DNA of 64,000 bases from Succiniclasticum ruminis DSM 9236 (GTDB lineage: Bacteria; Bacillota; Negativicutes; Acidaminococcales; Acidaminococcaceae): assembly GCF_900112895.1 (NCBI RefSeq), contig NZ_FONL01000007.1, positions 1-64,000 of the forward strand. The letters are read 5' to 3'. This document shows, one piece after another, positions 23,242 to 32,935 of this stretch; position 1 is the stretch's first letter, and every line of letters begins with the position of its first letter. The notes under the pieces are model-generated. The model was not told the DNA's origin and made no database searches. It worked only from the letters and a program-made list of their open reading frames with translations. The position numbers and the translations under genes were made by a program.

Positions 23242-23847
23242 ATGAAAGCAGATTGTGCAAACTGCCCCACCCACGCCTGTTATACCAAAGGCGTCAATTG
23301 CACGGGCGTATCTGAGGAAGAAGTGAAGCGGGCCTACACGGAAGACGAGTTGAAAATGATGCAGGCCGCTGCTTATGTGGAGGGAACTTTTTACAGCAAC
23401 ATTACCCGCCTTCAGGAGATTGCCGAGTTTGCCAAATGCATGGGCTATAAGAAATTAGGCATGGCCTTCTGCATCGGTCTGAACGCCGAAGCCCGGTACA
23501 TCGCGCGCTATTACACCCAGCAGGGTTTTGAATTTTACAGCGTCTGCTGTAAAAACTGCAGCTTTGCGAAAAAAGAATACGGGCTCAAGCAGGTGAAACC
23601 GGAACTGGATCACGAAGCCATGTGCAATCCCAAATTCCAGGCCCGCTTCTTAAAGGAAAAAGGCGTGGAACTGTTCATCATCTGCGGTCTCTGCGTAGGG
23701 CACGATGCCATCTTCACTGCCAACTGCGACGGACCGGTGACGGCATTGGTTGCCAAAGACCGCCTGCTGGCACACAATCCCCTGGGCGCCATCTATTCCC
23801 GGTACTGGAAACGCAAGCTGGGGATTCTGGGCCCGGATGAAGTATAA
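23242..23847 (+). CDS. DUF1847 cysteine-rich, probable metal-binding protein
   Basis: 201 residues with many cysteines, several paired: CANCPTHAC at the N terminus, then VNCTG, AFCIGLNAEARY, SVCCKNCSF, AMCNPK, IICGLCVGHDAIF. This matches the DUF1847 family, described as probable metal-binding proteins of anaerobes. No signal peptide, so cytosolic. A GGAGGA site precedes the ATG. The pairing with an ArsR-family gene supports a role in metal or thiol handling, but the metal is unknown. Confidence 0.85.
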   Translation: MKADCANCPTHACYTKGVNCTGVSEEEVKRAYTEDELKMMQAAAYVEGTFYSNITRLQEIAEFAKCMGYKKLGMAFCIGLNAEARYIARYYTQQGFEFYSVCCKNCSFAKKEYGLKQVKPELDHEAMCNPKFQARFLKEKGVELFIICGLCVGHDAIFTANCDGPVTALVAKDRLLAHNPLGAIYSRYWKRKLGILGPDEV

Positions 23848-23891
23848 AAAGAGCAGGCTCGGCGCGCAAACCCCCATGACCCTGCTTTCAT

Positions 23892-23944
23892 ACAGTTTGA
23901 CAGTTGTATCTTACGGCTACGCCTTACTGATGCATACAAACTGT
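23892..23944. other. Inverted repeat in the DUF1847-autotransporter gap
   Basis: Arms ACAGTTTG (23892-23899) and CAAACTGT (23937-23944) enclose a further small GGC/GCC hairpin. It lies between the end of the DUF1847 gene and the terminator at 24004. It may help end transcription; no gene is seen from 23848 to 24058. Confidence 0.4.
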
Positions 23945-24003
23945 CTTTACTTATATATTAATGAGTACGTAGGGGCAAACTCCAGTATCCACGCGGTCTC
24001 ACG

Positions 24004-24040
24004 AAAAAAATCCGGGTGTTTTTACACCCGGATTTTTTGT
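24004..24040. terminator. Bidirectional terminator
   Basis: Very strong stem AAAAAATCCGGGTGT / ACACCCGGATTTTTT with a 4-5 base T loop. It ends both the plus-strand DUF1847 transcript and the minus-strand autotransporter transcript. Confidence 0.92.
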
Positions 24041-24058
24041 ATTTATCTATAGTTCGCT

Positions 24059-27000
24059 TTAGAACGTATACATTACGCTTACGTTTCCGCCGAAGCCGCG
24101 ATGCTTACCGCCATATCCATACAGGCTGATGTCCGCGCTCCACGGGTTCGTCTTCGTTGCGTCCATCCGCATGCCAAATTCGCCCCGGACGCTGCTTCCC
24201 TTAATGCTGGCCGCGCGGATCTCCTTGCCCTTCACGGTGCCTGTCGCTTCGCCATCGAATTCGTATTCATACGCCAGACCTCCATACCAGTTCCACTTCT
24301 TATCCGTGGTCCCGTACCGGGCGCCTAACCGCAGGATACTGCTGGCTACGCTGTCCAGGTTGTACTGCTGCGGCGCATCATATTCCACACCTTCACGCTT
24401 CAGGTAGAAGAACTTGCCGTATACGTCAAGGTTCCTGCCACCCTTGTAATTGATGATCTTACCTACGCCGATGTGGCCGCCGTAGTAATTGGCGTGCACG
24501 TTATACCCGTATTTGTTCCCCAAGCTGTCCTGCATGATGTCGCTGGAACTGTCGCTCAGACGGCCCGCCCGGACGCTGGCCTCGGTATAGACGTCGTGCT
24601 TGTTGGTCCACTTCGCCAGCAAACCGCCGCCCGCGTAATGGGCATCGCCGTCGCCGTCGCCCACAGCGCTGTGGACCGTGTAGCTGCCCTTGCCGTATTC
24701 GCCGAACACGCCCCATTCCATGGAGCCGTTCTTCGTCTCGCTGATCTTGCCTACGCCTACGACCGCGTTCCAAGTATGGGTGTTCACGTGGCTGCCCGTA
24801 TTGTAACGGGAAGCGCCGCCGCCTATCGCAGCAAAAGTCGAGATGCCGTCCCTGCCCGCGTTCTTCACATCTGCCAGGCCGTCCATGGCCCTGCCCACGA
24901 ACTCATTGCCCGTCTTCAGCATCGCCAGGCCCGCGTCCATGGCCATCACCGTCTTGTGGGTCTGCTCGGACAAGCCCGCTTCCGTAAGGGTGGTGAAGAT
25001 CAGGTTGCTGCCGGACAGGGAGGCTATGCCTTCGCCGATAAAGGCCGTGCCTACCATGTACGTGCCGCCCGTTATGGTTCCCACGCTGTCACCGAAACCG
25101 GACACCAGCGTCATCTCCTGGTTGGCGTCAAGATACAAGACGTTGGTAAAGTTGATCTTCGACGTATCCACGTCCGCGCCCGCGAAGGTGATGTTGTCCG
25201 GACGGGTCAGCAGCGGCTTGTCCGCGTTCCACAGCACGTCGCCGAAGCTCAGCTTGCCGGCTTTGTTCTCCGACGGCGTGTATGTTACGATCCCGTCTTT
25301 TACCTCCAGACTTGCGGTGATCCCCGCGTCTACCGTCACGCCGGATACCGGTTCAAAACTGTAGCTGTTGGTCTTCTCCTGCGCCGCCATATCCGCCAGT
25401 GTTTCATTGGCTTTCAGTAGCGTCATGGATTCGCCCGCAACTACTTCTTCCGGTTTGTTAAACGTTACATCAAAGCTGTCCGTACCGATTTCAGATACCT
25501 TCGAGTAATCGTAGCCCTCACTGCTGCCGTCCAACAGCGTAGCGCCTGGCTGCCAGTCTGTCGCGCCGGCATTCACCGCAGATACCTCTTTCTTGCTTAC
25601 CGCGTACACCAGGCCCGTTCCGTCTTCGGTAGCCTTTACGCCTTTGCCCTGGGCTCCCGTAATGCTTACGCCCTTCGACGTGTCATCCGGGTTGCTGGCA
25701 TCCGTGAAATCACTTTCCGCATAGGCGTTGGCTCCCGTAATACTATCGTCCGAGAAGGCGTTTTCAGGGGCTCCCGAGATAATCGCCTTCTCTTCACCCG
25801 GCGCAACGTCTGTGGGTGCCGTCATGCTGTCGGTATCTACCGCTACACCGGCAGTGTTTACGGTCCAGCCTTCCGGCACGGCATCGCTGCCCGCCTCGTT
25901 CACTGTAACTTTATCCAGTGTAACAGAGGTCACCTTATAATCCAGATTGCCGGCTGCAATGGCAGCTTCTCCTGCCGCTGTGGCTTCCAGTACCGTGTTT
26001 TTCAGTTTCACCGTGAATTCCGGAGTACCGTCCTTCACCGTGCCGTCCGCATTGCCGATCAGCGTCATGGACTGACCCAGCGGGTCTGCATCCGCCGTGA
26101 ATTTCATGCCGGACACATCGATCTCCGAATCCGCCGTAAATTTGTACTTCGTATTCGTGTAATGTGTGCCGCCATCCTCCCAGGCCAGCTCGCCGCTCAT
26201 AACAGCCTGGCTCACTTCCTTATCGCCTACCGTGTACGCCAGCTTTGTTTTCGCCGCATCCTGTTCCAGTATATCGGTCCGGGAGCCCTTTAACTGCAGG
26301 TTCTCTGTTGCCGCGTCATCAAAATCGGTTTTGTATTCTTTCGTCGCAAACGCCGCCAACGCTTCGCCGGCTTCGTTCTTCAATGCCCCGGATGCGTCTA
26401 CGATGGTCATGCTCTGGCCGCTTTCCATGGCATCCGCATTCGCAAAGGTCAGACCGTCAGCATTGATGGCAGCGCCCGTCAGGTCATACGTGTTGTTAAA
26501 CGAACGGGCCGTCCCGCCGTCTGCAAACGTCGCTTCCCCTAAGGTCAGCGTCTCCGCTGATTTCTTCATCGCATAGTACGTCAGTTTCGCGCCGCTGTCT
26601 TCTGCTTTCACGCCTCCGACCTTATGCCCGGCCGCCGTTACGCCGCCTTCACTCTCGTTGAACGCATCGCCGTTCCCGTATTTGTTGGTGCCGGTGATCT
26701 TGTCATCCGTAAAGAATCCGCCTGTCGCCGTCAGAATATCTCTTCCACTTCCCGCAGCCAGGTCTGAAGGCGCAGCAAAGCTACCCGTGGCAACCGCAAC
26801 GCCGCTTCCCGTCCAGCCTTCCGTAACCGCCGAGGTATCCGTGCCGTTCCACTTGGCCAGGTTCACGCTGTTCACTTCCACGGCGTCTACCACATAATTC
26901 ACAGTGTCCGCGGCAGCAGCCACATGACCTTGGGCCGTTGCGGCAAAGTTGATGCCCGCTGCATCCGTGTAATTCACGGCTACCGTCTTATCCGCGCCGT

Positions 27001-30000
27001 CCGTAACCGGACTGGCCGTAGTCAGGCCCGGCGCGTTCAGGATGGCTGCGGTATCGTTCTTCTTCAGCGCTGTCGCGGCTTCCCCTGTATATGCAAACTT
27101 GGCAGCATCAATCTGCGTCGATGCCGACGCCTTCCATGTCTCCGGCATCTCGTCCGCCGCAGCGCCCCATACGCGGCTTGCCAAGGTAATCTTATCTGCC
27201 GTCACGCTGTCGACGGTGTACGTCACCACACCCGTGCCCGCTGTAACATTGCCGCTGGCCGTGGCTTCATACTTGATACCGGATGTGGTATCAGTATAAT
27301 CGATGCCCACCGTCTTGCCCGTGCCTCCCGTCACCGTATTGGCTGATGTCAGGCCCGTGGCGTTCGAAACAAGCGTCATGGAATCGTTCGCCTTCAGCGC
27401 GGTCGTTACATCCCCGATGGCCAGGTTCGTCGCGTCAATAGTAATGGTATTGTCAAAGACATATTCCCCTTCCAGATCGCGGCCTGTGTTCCAAGTCATC
27501 GCGTCCAGGGAAATCCCCTTGACTCTGTTCTCCGCCGGGGACACATAAACGTTTTTATAACTGTCTTCTGTATCAAGGAAAATCCTCTGCTCTTCCTGGG
27601 ATACTACCGCGACCCCCTTATCCGTACTGCTGGATTCCGCGCCGAGGAAACTCTTATACGGGTTTGTCTCCGACAGGTCAGCCTTACCTTCCGAGGTTAT
27701 CAGGGTGAGGGTGGCAAAATCGTCTGCCGTCTCAGAGGCCAGCAGCGTCATCGTGCCGCTTGTCCCGGCGCCCAGGTTGCCTTGCGCGTCTGTAATATCA
27801 AGGGCAGCACGGGTACCGTCCGCATTATCCGTAAACTGGCCCGCCTTCAATACCGGAGCTTCCGTGTTCCATTCCACGGAATCGGCCAGCTTGATGGTCT
27901 CAAAATTCGTAACTTCCCCGTCCACCGTATTCACGCCGCTTATCACCAGGGTATTACCGGTTACCACGTCGCTGGCGCTGCTTTCACCGCTGCTGCCGCC
28001 ACTTTCGCCGGTACCGGTTGCGTCGCCGGCGCTGGCAGTTTCGCCGGTTTTATTGGCGCCGCCGTAAACACCGCCGGTTATTGTGGCATCCGTCAGTTTA
28101 ACCGTATTGTCTGTCGCATTCCCGGTCCCCGCATAACCGCCGACTACCGCTTTGGTGATACGGATAGCGGGCGTACCGGAAGACGAACTGCCGGACGTAC
28201 CGGTTTCCGATCCGGTATCCGGACTGTCCGACCCATCCTCTTCAGGGATACGTACCGTGATTCCTTTAATCTCAACGGTATTCAGTGTTGCATCGCCTTT
28301 ATCCGTGTAACCGCCGGCAACGGCTGCAGTTCCGGTGGCCGCGATTCCGTAATAATAACCGTAAGAGGAAGAAACATTTACATTTCCTGTTACGGAACCG
28401 GCCGTGAGCGTTACCGTGTTTTCACTTGCGTCGCCCAGACTGATCCTGCCGCCATAGACCAACCCGATCTCTGCGCCTTCCGCGCTGACCGTCACGCTGT
28501 TTCCCACGGCCTTGGCGCCGGCGACAGCGGAATACGCATAATACGTCGAATGCCCGCCGCCGATGACCGCGCCGGCATAGACCTTTGTGGTTTCCCCTTC
28601 GATGGTTACCTTGTTCCCGGAGGCTTCCCCGTCCGCGGCGCCGCCGGCAATCGAATTGTTTCTGGCGTTTTCCGCAGTACCGACCGTTCCGCCGCTGACG
28701 GTCACCGCGTTATTCTTCGCGGCGCCGTTTCCGTACGCTATGCCGCCTGTAATATTCACTACATTCGTCGCATCGGCGCCGACCGCGGCATTCCCGCTGA
28801 TAGTTACCGTATTTTCAATAGCGCTGGAGATTCCCTCGACAGTATTATCAGCGCCTTCTTCCACGTAAGCGTAGCCGTAAGCGACGCCGCCATTAATAGT
28901 CACATAGGAATAAGGAGATGTGGTGTCAGTTTTAATCACAGCGTTATCGCTGATGGTTACCGTATTGTGGCTGGCGCCGGCAGTCGCCTTGGCCGTATTG
29001 GTTGCTCCATCATAAGCATAAGCACCGGCGTAAGCTTCGCCGCCGTAAACCGCCGTATAATAATAACCGGAACCGCCGTCAACAACAGCTTTCCCGCTGA
29101 TTATCACTTCATTGTAGCTGGCCTCTGCCGTTGCCCCGGCCGTATTGATTGCGCCATAATAAGCATTAGCGCTGGCGTAAGCTTCGCCGCCGTACAAACT
29201 GCCAGCCTCTGCGCTGCCGCTGATGGTTACCGTATTATGGCTGGCGCCGGCAGCTGCGTCCGCGGCAGTATCAGTAGTGCTCCCGGAGCCGGGAGCGGCA
29301 GCATAAGCGTACGAGTAATCCTGACCGCCGTAAACGCCGCCGCTGACCACGGCATTCCCGCTGACAGTTACCGTGTTGTTGCTGGCCTCTGCCGTTGTCC
29401 CCGCCGTATGGTCTGCGCTCGCAGCATCGTAAGCATAAGAGTATGCGTAAGCATAACCGCCATAAACAGTACCGCCAACAGCAGCTTTGCCGCTGATGGT
29501 CACTTCATTCCCGCTGGCAGTTCCCTCGGCCGAACTTGTTGTGCCATAATAAGCGTAAACAGAAGCAGAACCGCCGATAACACCGTTTGTGACAGAAACC
29601 TCTTCGCCGCCGTCTTCGCTGATAGTTACTACATTTTCACTGGCAGTTCCTTCGGCAGCAATTGTTGTAATCCCAGAGACACCATAATACCCTGCCAGCG
29701 TAACGGGACTGTAACCGCCGTAAACTGTTCCCTCCACAGAAGATACGCCCTTGACGGTTACCGTATTATTGTCGGCGGTGGCCGTTGCCCTGATATCTCC
29801 TGTGGCCCCGTTATAGTAAGGGTAAACGTAATACGCCTCATTGTAATTGTAACCGCCGTAAACGGCCCCAACAGCAGCTCCGTCGATAGCAACCTTATTA
29901 TTATCGGCAGCGGCTGTTAACTCCACGTTCACTTCGCTTCCGGCGTAGTAAGAATAAACAGATTCAACTTTCGTGTAATTATAACCGCCGTAAACTTCCC

Positions 30001-31546
30001 CGCCAACATCAGCATCACTGGTAATGGTTACTTCGTTTTCGCTGGCGCTGCCCGTTACCCCCACATTGATTGCGCCATAATAAGCATAAATGTAATAAGC
30101 GTAATTGTAATTATAGCCGCCGTAAACAGCCCCGTCAACATCCACAGCGCCGCTGACGGTTACCGTATTGCTGTCGGCATTGGCGGTTACTTCCGCGTTT
30201 ATGTCGCCTCCTTCGTAGTAAGAATACGCGTAGTAAACGGAATTGTAATTGTAGCCGCCGTAAACAGCCCCGCCAACATCAGCATCACTGGTAATGGTTA
30301 CTTCGTTTTCGCTGGCGCCGGCAGTTAGTTCGACAGTCACCGGGTTGTAATAAGCACAAGTGGAATAAGCGTAATTGTAATTGTAGCCGCCGTAAACAGC
30401 CCCGCCAACATCAGCGCCGCCTATGGTTACCGTATTACTGTCGGCCTTGGCGTTTTCCCTGGCAGTTGCCTGGCCATAATACTCCGAAGCATAAACATAG
30501 GCGGTATTGCTGCCGCCAGTAACACTCCCGTCAATATCCGCAACGCCGCTATCGGCAGAACCGCTGATGATTACTGTATTACGGCTGGCCTCGGAAGTTC
30601 CTTCGGCATTGGCTGTGTTCCCTTCGTAGTAAGCGTAAGCGTAAACATACATGGAATTGCTGCCGCCCACCACACTTCCGCCAACATCCGCGGCGCCGCT
30701 GATGGTTACCGTATTATCGCCGGCAGTCGTTTTGCCGGTTGAGTTATGGGTTACTACTGTGCCTGAATCCTCAGCGTAAGCGTAAAGATAAGCGTAAGCA
30801 TAGCCGCCGATAACTCCTGACCCAACAACAGCAGCGCTGTCAGTAGTACCGCTGATGGTTACCGTATTTCCACTGGCGTCGGCAGTACTTGTTTGGGAAG
30901 CATAATAATTCTCTGCGTAAGCGTAAGCGTAACCGCCGTAAACAACATTCCCTACCGTAGCGCCGCTGATGGTTACTTCATTGTTGGCAGCGGTTCCCTT
31001 GACCGCAGTAACTGTTGAGCCATAATCATAAGCGTAAGCTGAACCGCCATATACGTTGCTGCTGACAGCAGCCTTTTTACTGACGGTTACCGTATTCCCG
31101 CTGGCCGTTGCAGCCATCTCAGAATTTGCGCCGTGCGCAACGCCGGCGTAGCTGCCATAAAGATTATTCACCTGCGCTTTAGCCCCGGTCATATTCACGG
31201 TATAATCGGAAGCAGAAGCAGCAGCCCCGGTAGTATAATGACCGTAAACCGAAACATAATTGCCGCCTTCCCAGGTATCCGCTTCTCCCGGCTCCAGGAT
31301 CAGCTTGTTAACGCTTCCGCCTGTTTCGTCAGGATAGGCTTTATAATACCCATACTCAGACCCGGGAACCACGATCATGCTGCCGTCCGGCGTAAAAGCG
31401 CCGCTCGCATAGCCCGTCACCGTGACCGAACCGGCCGCTTCCGCCACAGACGGAGTCATCAAGCCGTGGGCCGCCCCTGTAAACAACAGAGTTGCCAGAA
31501 CCAGCCTGGCGAGTTTTTTCTGATGTTTCTTCGTTCTTCTTAACAT
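24059..31546 (-). CDS. Giant repeat-rich autotransporter (type Va), probable adhesin
   Basis: 2495 residues. Basic signal peptide (MLRRTKKHQKKLARLVLATL; cleavage near VAEAAG, residue 38). Residues about 100-1080 form roughly twenty repeats built from NTVTISG-type strands, then an Ala/Val segment and a tyrosine-rich YGGYNYNYAYY-like turn; this pattern suits a right-handed beta-helix. Residues about 1080-2190 are more diverged (TWKASASTQIDAAKF, WNGTDTSAVTEG types). The last ~300 residues are an autotransporter beta-barrel ending in MYTF with the terminal Phe needed for BAM-dependent insertion. Probable surface adhesin; ligand unknown. It follows a cysteine-rich U32-like gene by 34 bases, with AAGGAGG as ribosome site, and likely shares its transcript. 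Confidence 0.93.
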   Translation of the reverse strand: MLRRTKKHQKKLARLVLATLLFTGAAHGLMTPSVAEAAGSVTVTGYASGAFTPDGSMIVVPGSEYGYYKAYPDETGGSVNKLILEPGEADTWEGGNYVSVYGHYTTGAAASASDYTVNMTGAKAQVNNLYGSYAGVAHGANSEMAATASGNTVTVSKKAAVSSNVYGGSAYAYDYGSTVTAVKGTAANNEVTISGATVGNVVYGGYAYAYAENYYASQTSTADASGNTVTISGTTDSAAVVGSGVIGGYAYAYLYAYAEDSGTVVTHNSTGKTTAGDNTVTISGAADVGGSVVGGSNSMYVYAYAYYEGNTANAEGTSEASRNTVIISGSADSGVADIDGSVTGGSNTAYVYASEYYGQATARENAKADSNTVTIGGADVGGAVYGGYNYNYAYSTCAYYNPVTVELTAGASENEVTITSDADVGGAVYGGYNYNSVYYAYSYYEGGDINAEVTANADSNTVTVSGAVDVDGAVYGGYNYNYAYYIYAYYGAINVGVTGSASENEVTITSDADVGGEVYGGYNYTKVESVYSYYAGSEVNVELTAAADNNKVAIDGAAVGAVYGGYNYNEAYYVYPYYNGATGDIRATATADNNTVTVKGVSSVEGTVYGGYSPVTLAGYYGVSGITTIAAEGTASENVVTISEDGGEEVSVTNGVIGGSASVYAYYGTTSSAEGTASGNEVTISGKAAVGGTVYGGYAYAYSYAYDAASADHTAGTTAEASNNTVTVSGNAVVSGGVYGGQDYSYAYAAAPGSGSTTDTAADAAAGASHNTVTISGSAEAGSLYGGEAYASANAYYGAINTAGATAEASYNEVIISGKAVVDGGSGYYYTAVYGGEAYAGAYAYDGATNTAKATAGASHNTVTISDNAVIKTDTTSPYSYVTINGGVAYGYAYVEEGADNTVEGISSAIENTVTISGNAAVGADATNVVNITGGIAYGNGAAKNNAVTVSGGTVGTAENARNNSIAGGAADGEASGNKVTIEGETTKVYAGAVIGGGHSTYYAYSAVAGAKAVGNSVTVSAEGAEIGLVYGGRISLGDASENTVTLTAGSVTGNVNVSSSYGYYYGIAATGTAAVAGGYTDKGDATLNTVEIKGITVRIPEEDGSDSPDTGSETGTSGSSSSGTPAIRITKAVVGGYAGTGNATDNTVKLTDATITGGVYGGANKTGETASAGDATGTGESGGSSGESSASDVVTGNTLVISGVNTVDGEVTNFETIKLADSVEWNTEAPVLKAGQFTDNADGTRAALDITDAQGNLGAGTSGTMTLLASETADDFATLTLITSEGKADLSETNPYKSFLGAESSSTDKGVAVVSQEEQRIFLDTEDSYKNVYVSPAENRVKGISLDAMTWNTGRDLEGEYVFDNTITIDATNLAIGDVTTALKANDSMTLVSNATGLTSANTVTGGTGKTVGIDYTDTTSGIKYEATASGNVTAGTGVVTYTVDSVTADKITLASRVWGAAADEMPETWKASASTQIDAAKFAYTGEAATALKKNDTAAILNAPGLTTASPVTDGADKTVAVNYTDAAGINFAATAQGHVAAAADTVNYVVDAVEVNSVNLAKWNGTDTSAVTEGWTGSGVAVATGSFAAPSDLAAGSGRDILTATGGFFTDDKITGTNKYGNGDAFNESEGGVTAAGHKVGGVKAEDSGAKLTYYAMKKSAETLTLGEATFADGGTARSFNNTYDLTGAAINADGLTFANADAMESGQSMTIVDASGALKNEAGEALAAFATKEYKTDFDDAATENLQLKGSRTDILEQDAAKTKLAYTVGDKEVSQAVMSGELAWEDGGTHYTNTKYKFTADSEIDVSGMKFTADADPLGQSMTLIGNADGTVKDGTPEFTVKLKNTVLEATAAGEAAIAAGNLDYKVTSVTLDKVTVNEAGSDAVPEGWTVNTAGVAVDTDSMTAPTDVAPGEEKAIISGAPENAFSDDSITGANAYAESDFTDASNPDDTSKGVSITGAQGKGVKATEDGTGLVYAVSKKEVSAVNAGATDWQPGATLLDGSSEGYDYSKVSEIGTDSFDVTFNKPEEVVAGESMTLLKANETLADMAAQEKTNSYSFEPVSGVTVDAGITASLEVKDGIVTYTPSENKAGKLSFGDVLWNADKPLLTRPDNITFAGADVDTSKINFTNVLYLDANQEMTLVSGFGDSVGTITGGTYMVGTAFIGEGIASLSGSNLIFTTLTEAGLSEQTHKTVMAMDAGLAMLKTGNEFVGRAMDGLADVKNAGRDGISTFAAIGGGASRYNTGSHVNTHTWNAVVGVGKISETKNGSMEWGVFGEYGKGSYTVHSAVGDGDGDAHYAGGGLLAKWTNKHDVYTEASVRAGRLSDSSSDIMQDSLGNKYGYNVHANYYGGHIGVGKIINYKGGRNLDVYGKFFYLKREGVEYDAPQQYNLDSVASSILRLGARYGTTDKKWNWYGGLAYEYEFDGEATGTVKGKEIRAASIKGSSVRGEFGMRMDATKTNPWSADISLYGYGGKHRGFGGNVSVMYTF
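28300..31150 (-). repeat. DNA repeats coding the Tyr/Gly-rich passenger repeats
   Basis: About twenty imperfect units of roughly 120-165 bases. Each codes GNTVTISG...VYGG followed by a tract of TAT/TAC and GCN codons (read on plus as repeated GTAAGCGTAA or CATAATAAGC). The closest copies lie between about 29,800 and 30,420, where the coded YGGYNYN stretches are nearly identical. Such near-identical units can recombine, so length variation between strains is expected. Confidence 0.8.
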
Positions 31547-31580
31547 TTTACAAATTCCTCCTTGAAAGGCGCTCCCTTTT

Positions 31581-32648
31581 TTACACGACCTTTACCTTAA
31601 AGTTAAAGCTCTCCCAGTACTTTTCAGGAATATATTGTTTGGCGAGGTTTTCGCACAGTTTGCATTGGTTGCATTCTTTGCACTCGCATGTCAGCAGCTT
31701 GTCCGGCACTTTATCCAAAGTAATCTTCCGGAGAATTTCTTCCGGCACGATGCGTTTAGTGAACATGATCGTTCCAGAGAGCATCACTTCCGTCAGGGGT
31801 TTATCGTTGTTTTCCTCCAGGTAGGCGTCTATAGTGCGGAAGGCGTAGTCCCCCGGCTCGTTACGTCCGGAAATTTTATATATGTCTACATATTCATCGT
31901 AGTACTTCTGCCAGCGGGGCAGGATCCAGTTGCCCCGGAATATATCGCCCACGCCGCTCTGGCAGCAACTGAGCATGCCGGCGTAACAACGCAGGGATAC
32001 GCTCATGTTGTGGTAAAAGGAGTTGGGGCAGCCCATCAGGCAGCCTTCGTTGATGAGGCATTTCAGCTTAAAGCCGGCGTCGTGCATCTCCTTCAGTTTC
32101 GGGGGCGTCCGCATAATCTCACGGGGCGGGTTGAAGGTCTTGATCCCGCACTTCTCCTGCCAGATGGACATCTGCCGCAGGTTCCACTGGTAGGCGTTGC
32201 AGGAGGTATGCAGCTCCAGCTCCGGCATCAGGGCGTGCAGCAGCACCGCGATCCGGTAATCGGAAAGGATCATCCCCTCCAGTTCGTGATGCCGCGCCAC
32301 CCGGGCCAGGGCGATGGCGAAGTTCTTTAAGTCGTCGTCGTTGTCGAACTTGTAGTACATGGCGTTGACCGGGCAGATGCGCCGGACCTTGCCTTTGGAT
32401 AAGCGCAGGAAATCATAGCAGTTGCGGATATACTGGGCCCGCCTCTGGTTGGCGTCGGGCGTGTTGGTATTGGCTCCGTCCTTGCCGTCGAAGGTGAAGC
32501 GGACGTGGGAGAGCATCTCCTTTTCGTTGAAGGGAAGCTCGCAATATACGTGGTCTATGTTCTTGATACGCTTTTCCACTTCCATCATAAACCACTCCGG
32601 CATCGTGCCGTTGTAGGGAATCGAATACTTGCGGTTTTTAGGATCCAT
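31581..32648 (-). CDS. Cysteine-rich protein resembling U32 peptidase-like Fe-S proteins
   Basis: 355 residues from the ATG at 32648 (AGAGGTG ribosome site); a longer frame to 32684 lacks such support. The middle region GMILSDYRIAVLLHALMP, ELHTSCNAYQWNLRQM and FNPPREIMRTPPKLKEM looks like one side of the TIM-barrel-like U32 family. A cysteine set follows in KCLINEGCLMGCPNSFYHN and in MLSCCQSG, and a cluster CECKECNQCKLC lies near residue 333. These could hold iron-sulfur clusters. There is no CxxxCxxC radical SAM motif. The exact reaction is unknown. It precedes the giant autotransporter gene by 34 bases. Confidence 0.6.
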   Translation of the reverse strand: MDPKNRKYSIPYNGTMPEWFMMEVEKRIKNIDHVYCELPFNEKEMLSHVRFTFDGKDGANTNTPDANQRRAQYIRNCYDFLRLSKGKVRRICPVNAMYYKFDNDDDLKNFAIALARVARHHELEGMILSDYRIAVLLHALMPELELHTSCNAYQWNLRQMSIWQEKCGIKTFNPPREIMRTPPKLKEMHDAGFKLKCLINEGCLMGCPNSFYHNMSVSLRCYAGMLSCCQSGVGDIFRGNWILPRWQKYYDEYVDIYKISGRNEPGDYAFRTIDAYLEENNDKPLTEVMLSGTIMFTKRIVPEEILRKITLDKVPDKLLTCECKECNQCKLCENLAKQYIPEKYWESFNFKVKVV

Positions 32649-32935
32649 AATTTTCACCTCTGTGGCTCTTATTGTTGTTATCAAATTATTGAAATTACAG
32701 TTTTACTATTTTATTGTAATATGATTTTCAAATATAATGAAGGTGTTCGAACGCATTTGTCAGTGACAATTTACAACTCAAAACTGTCATTTTTGTCTTT
32801 TTTCGTTGTTTTCGCATTAAATCATATGATACACTATAATTGAAGAGTTTTACCTTTCTTTTAAGAACGACGTCAGACCGGGTATGAATCAATATCATTT
32901 CTGCAAATACTTTAGCTGAAAGCGAGGCAGCCGCA
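32649..32935. promoter_or_regulatory. Divergent A/T-rich intergenic region
   Basis: 287 bases between the U32-like gene (minus) and the HTH gene (plus). On plus there is TATAAT at 32835-32840 with no good -35 box. On minus a TTGAAA box with A/T-rich sequence 17 bases on could serve the U32-autotransporter unit. No gene is seen here. Confidence 0.45.

Noticed and set aside
27782-29920. 712-residue open frame on the plus strand inside the autotransporter gene
   Set aside because: It is a shadow of the repeat-rich minus-strand gene; repeats keep an antisense frame open. The translation has no domain, no ribosome site and a low-complexity look.
28300-31150. Possible CRISPR array in the repeat region
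   Set aside because: The repeats are in-frame coding units of unequal length, with no constant spacer or repeat size and no cas genes near.
31581-32648. Radical SAM maturase for the autotransporter
   Set aside because: No CxxxCxxC motif in the N-terminal part; the cysteine pattern fits a U32-like or other Fe-S protein better.
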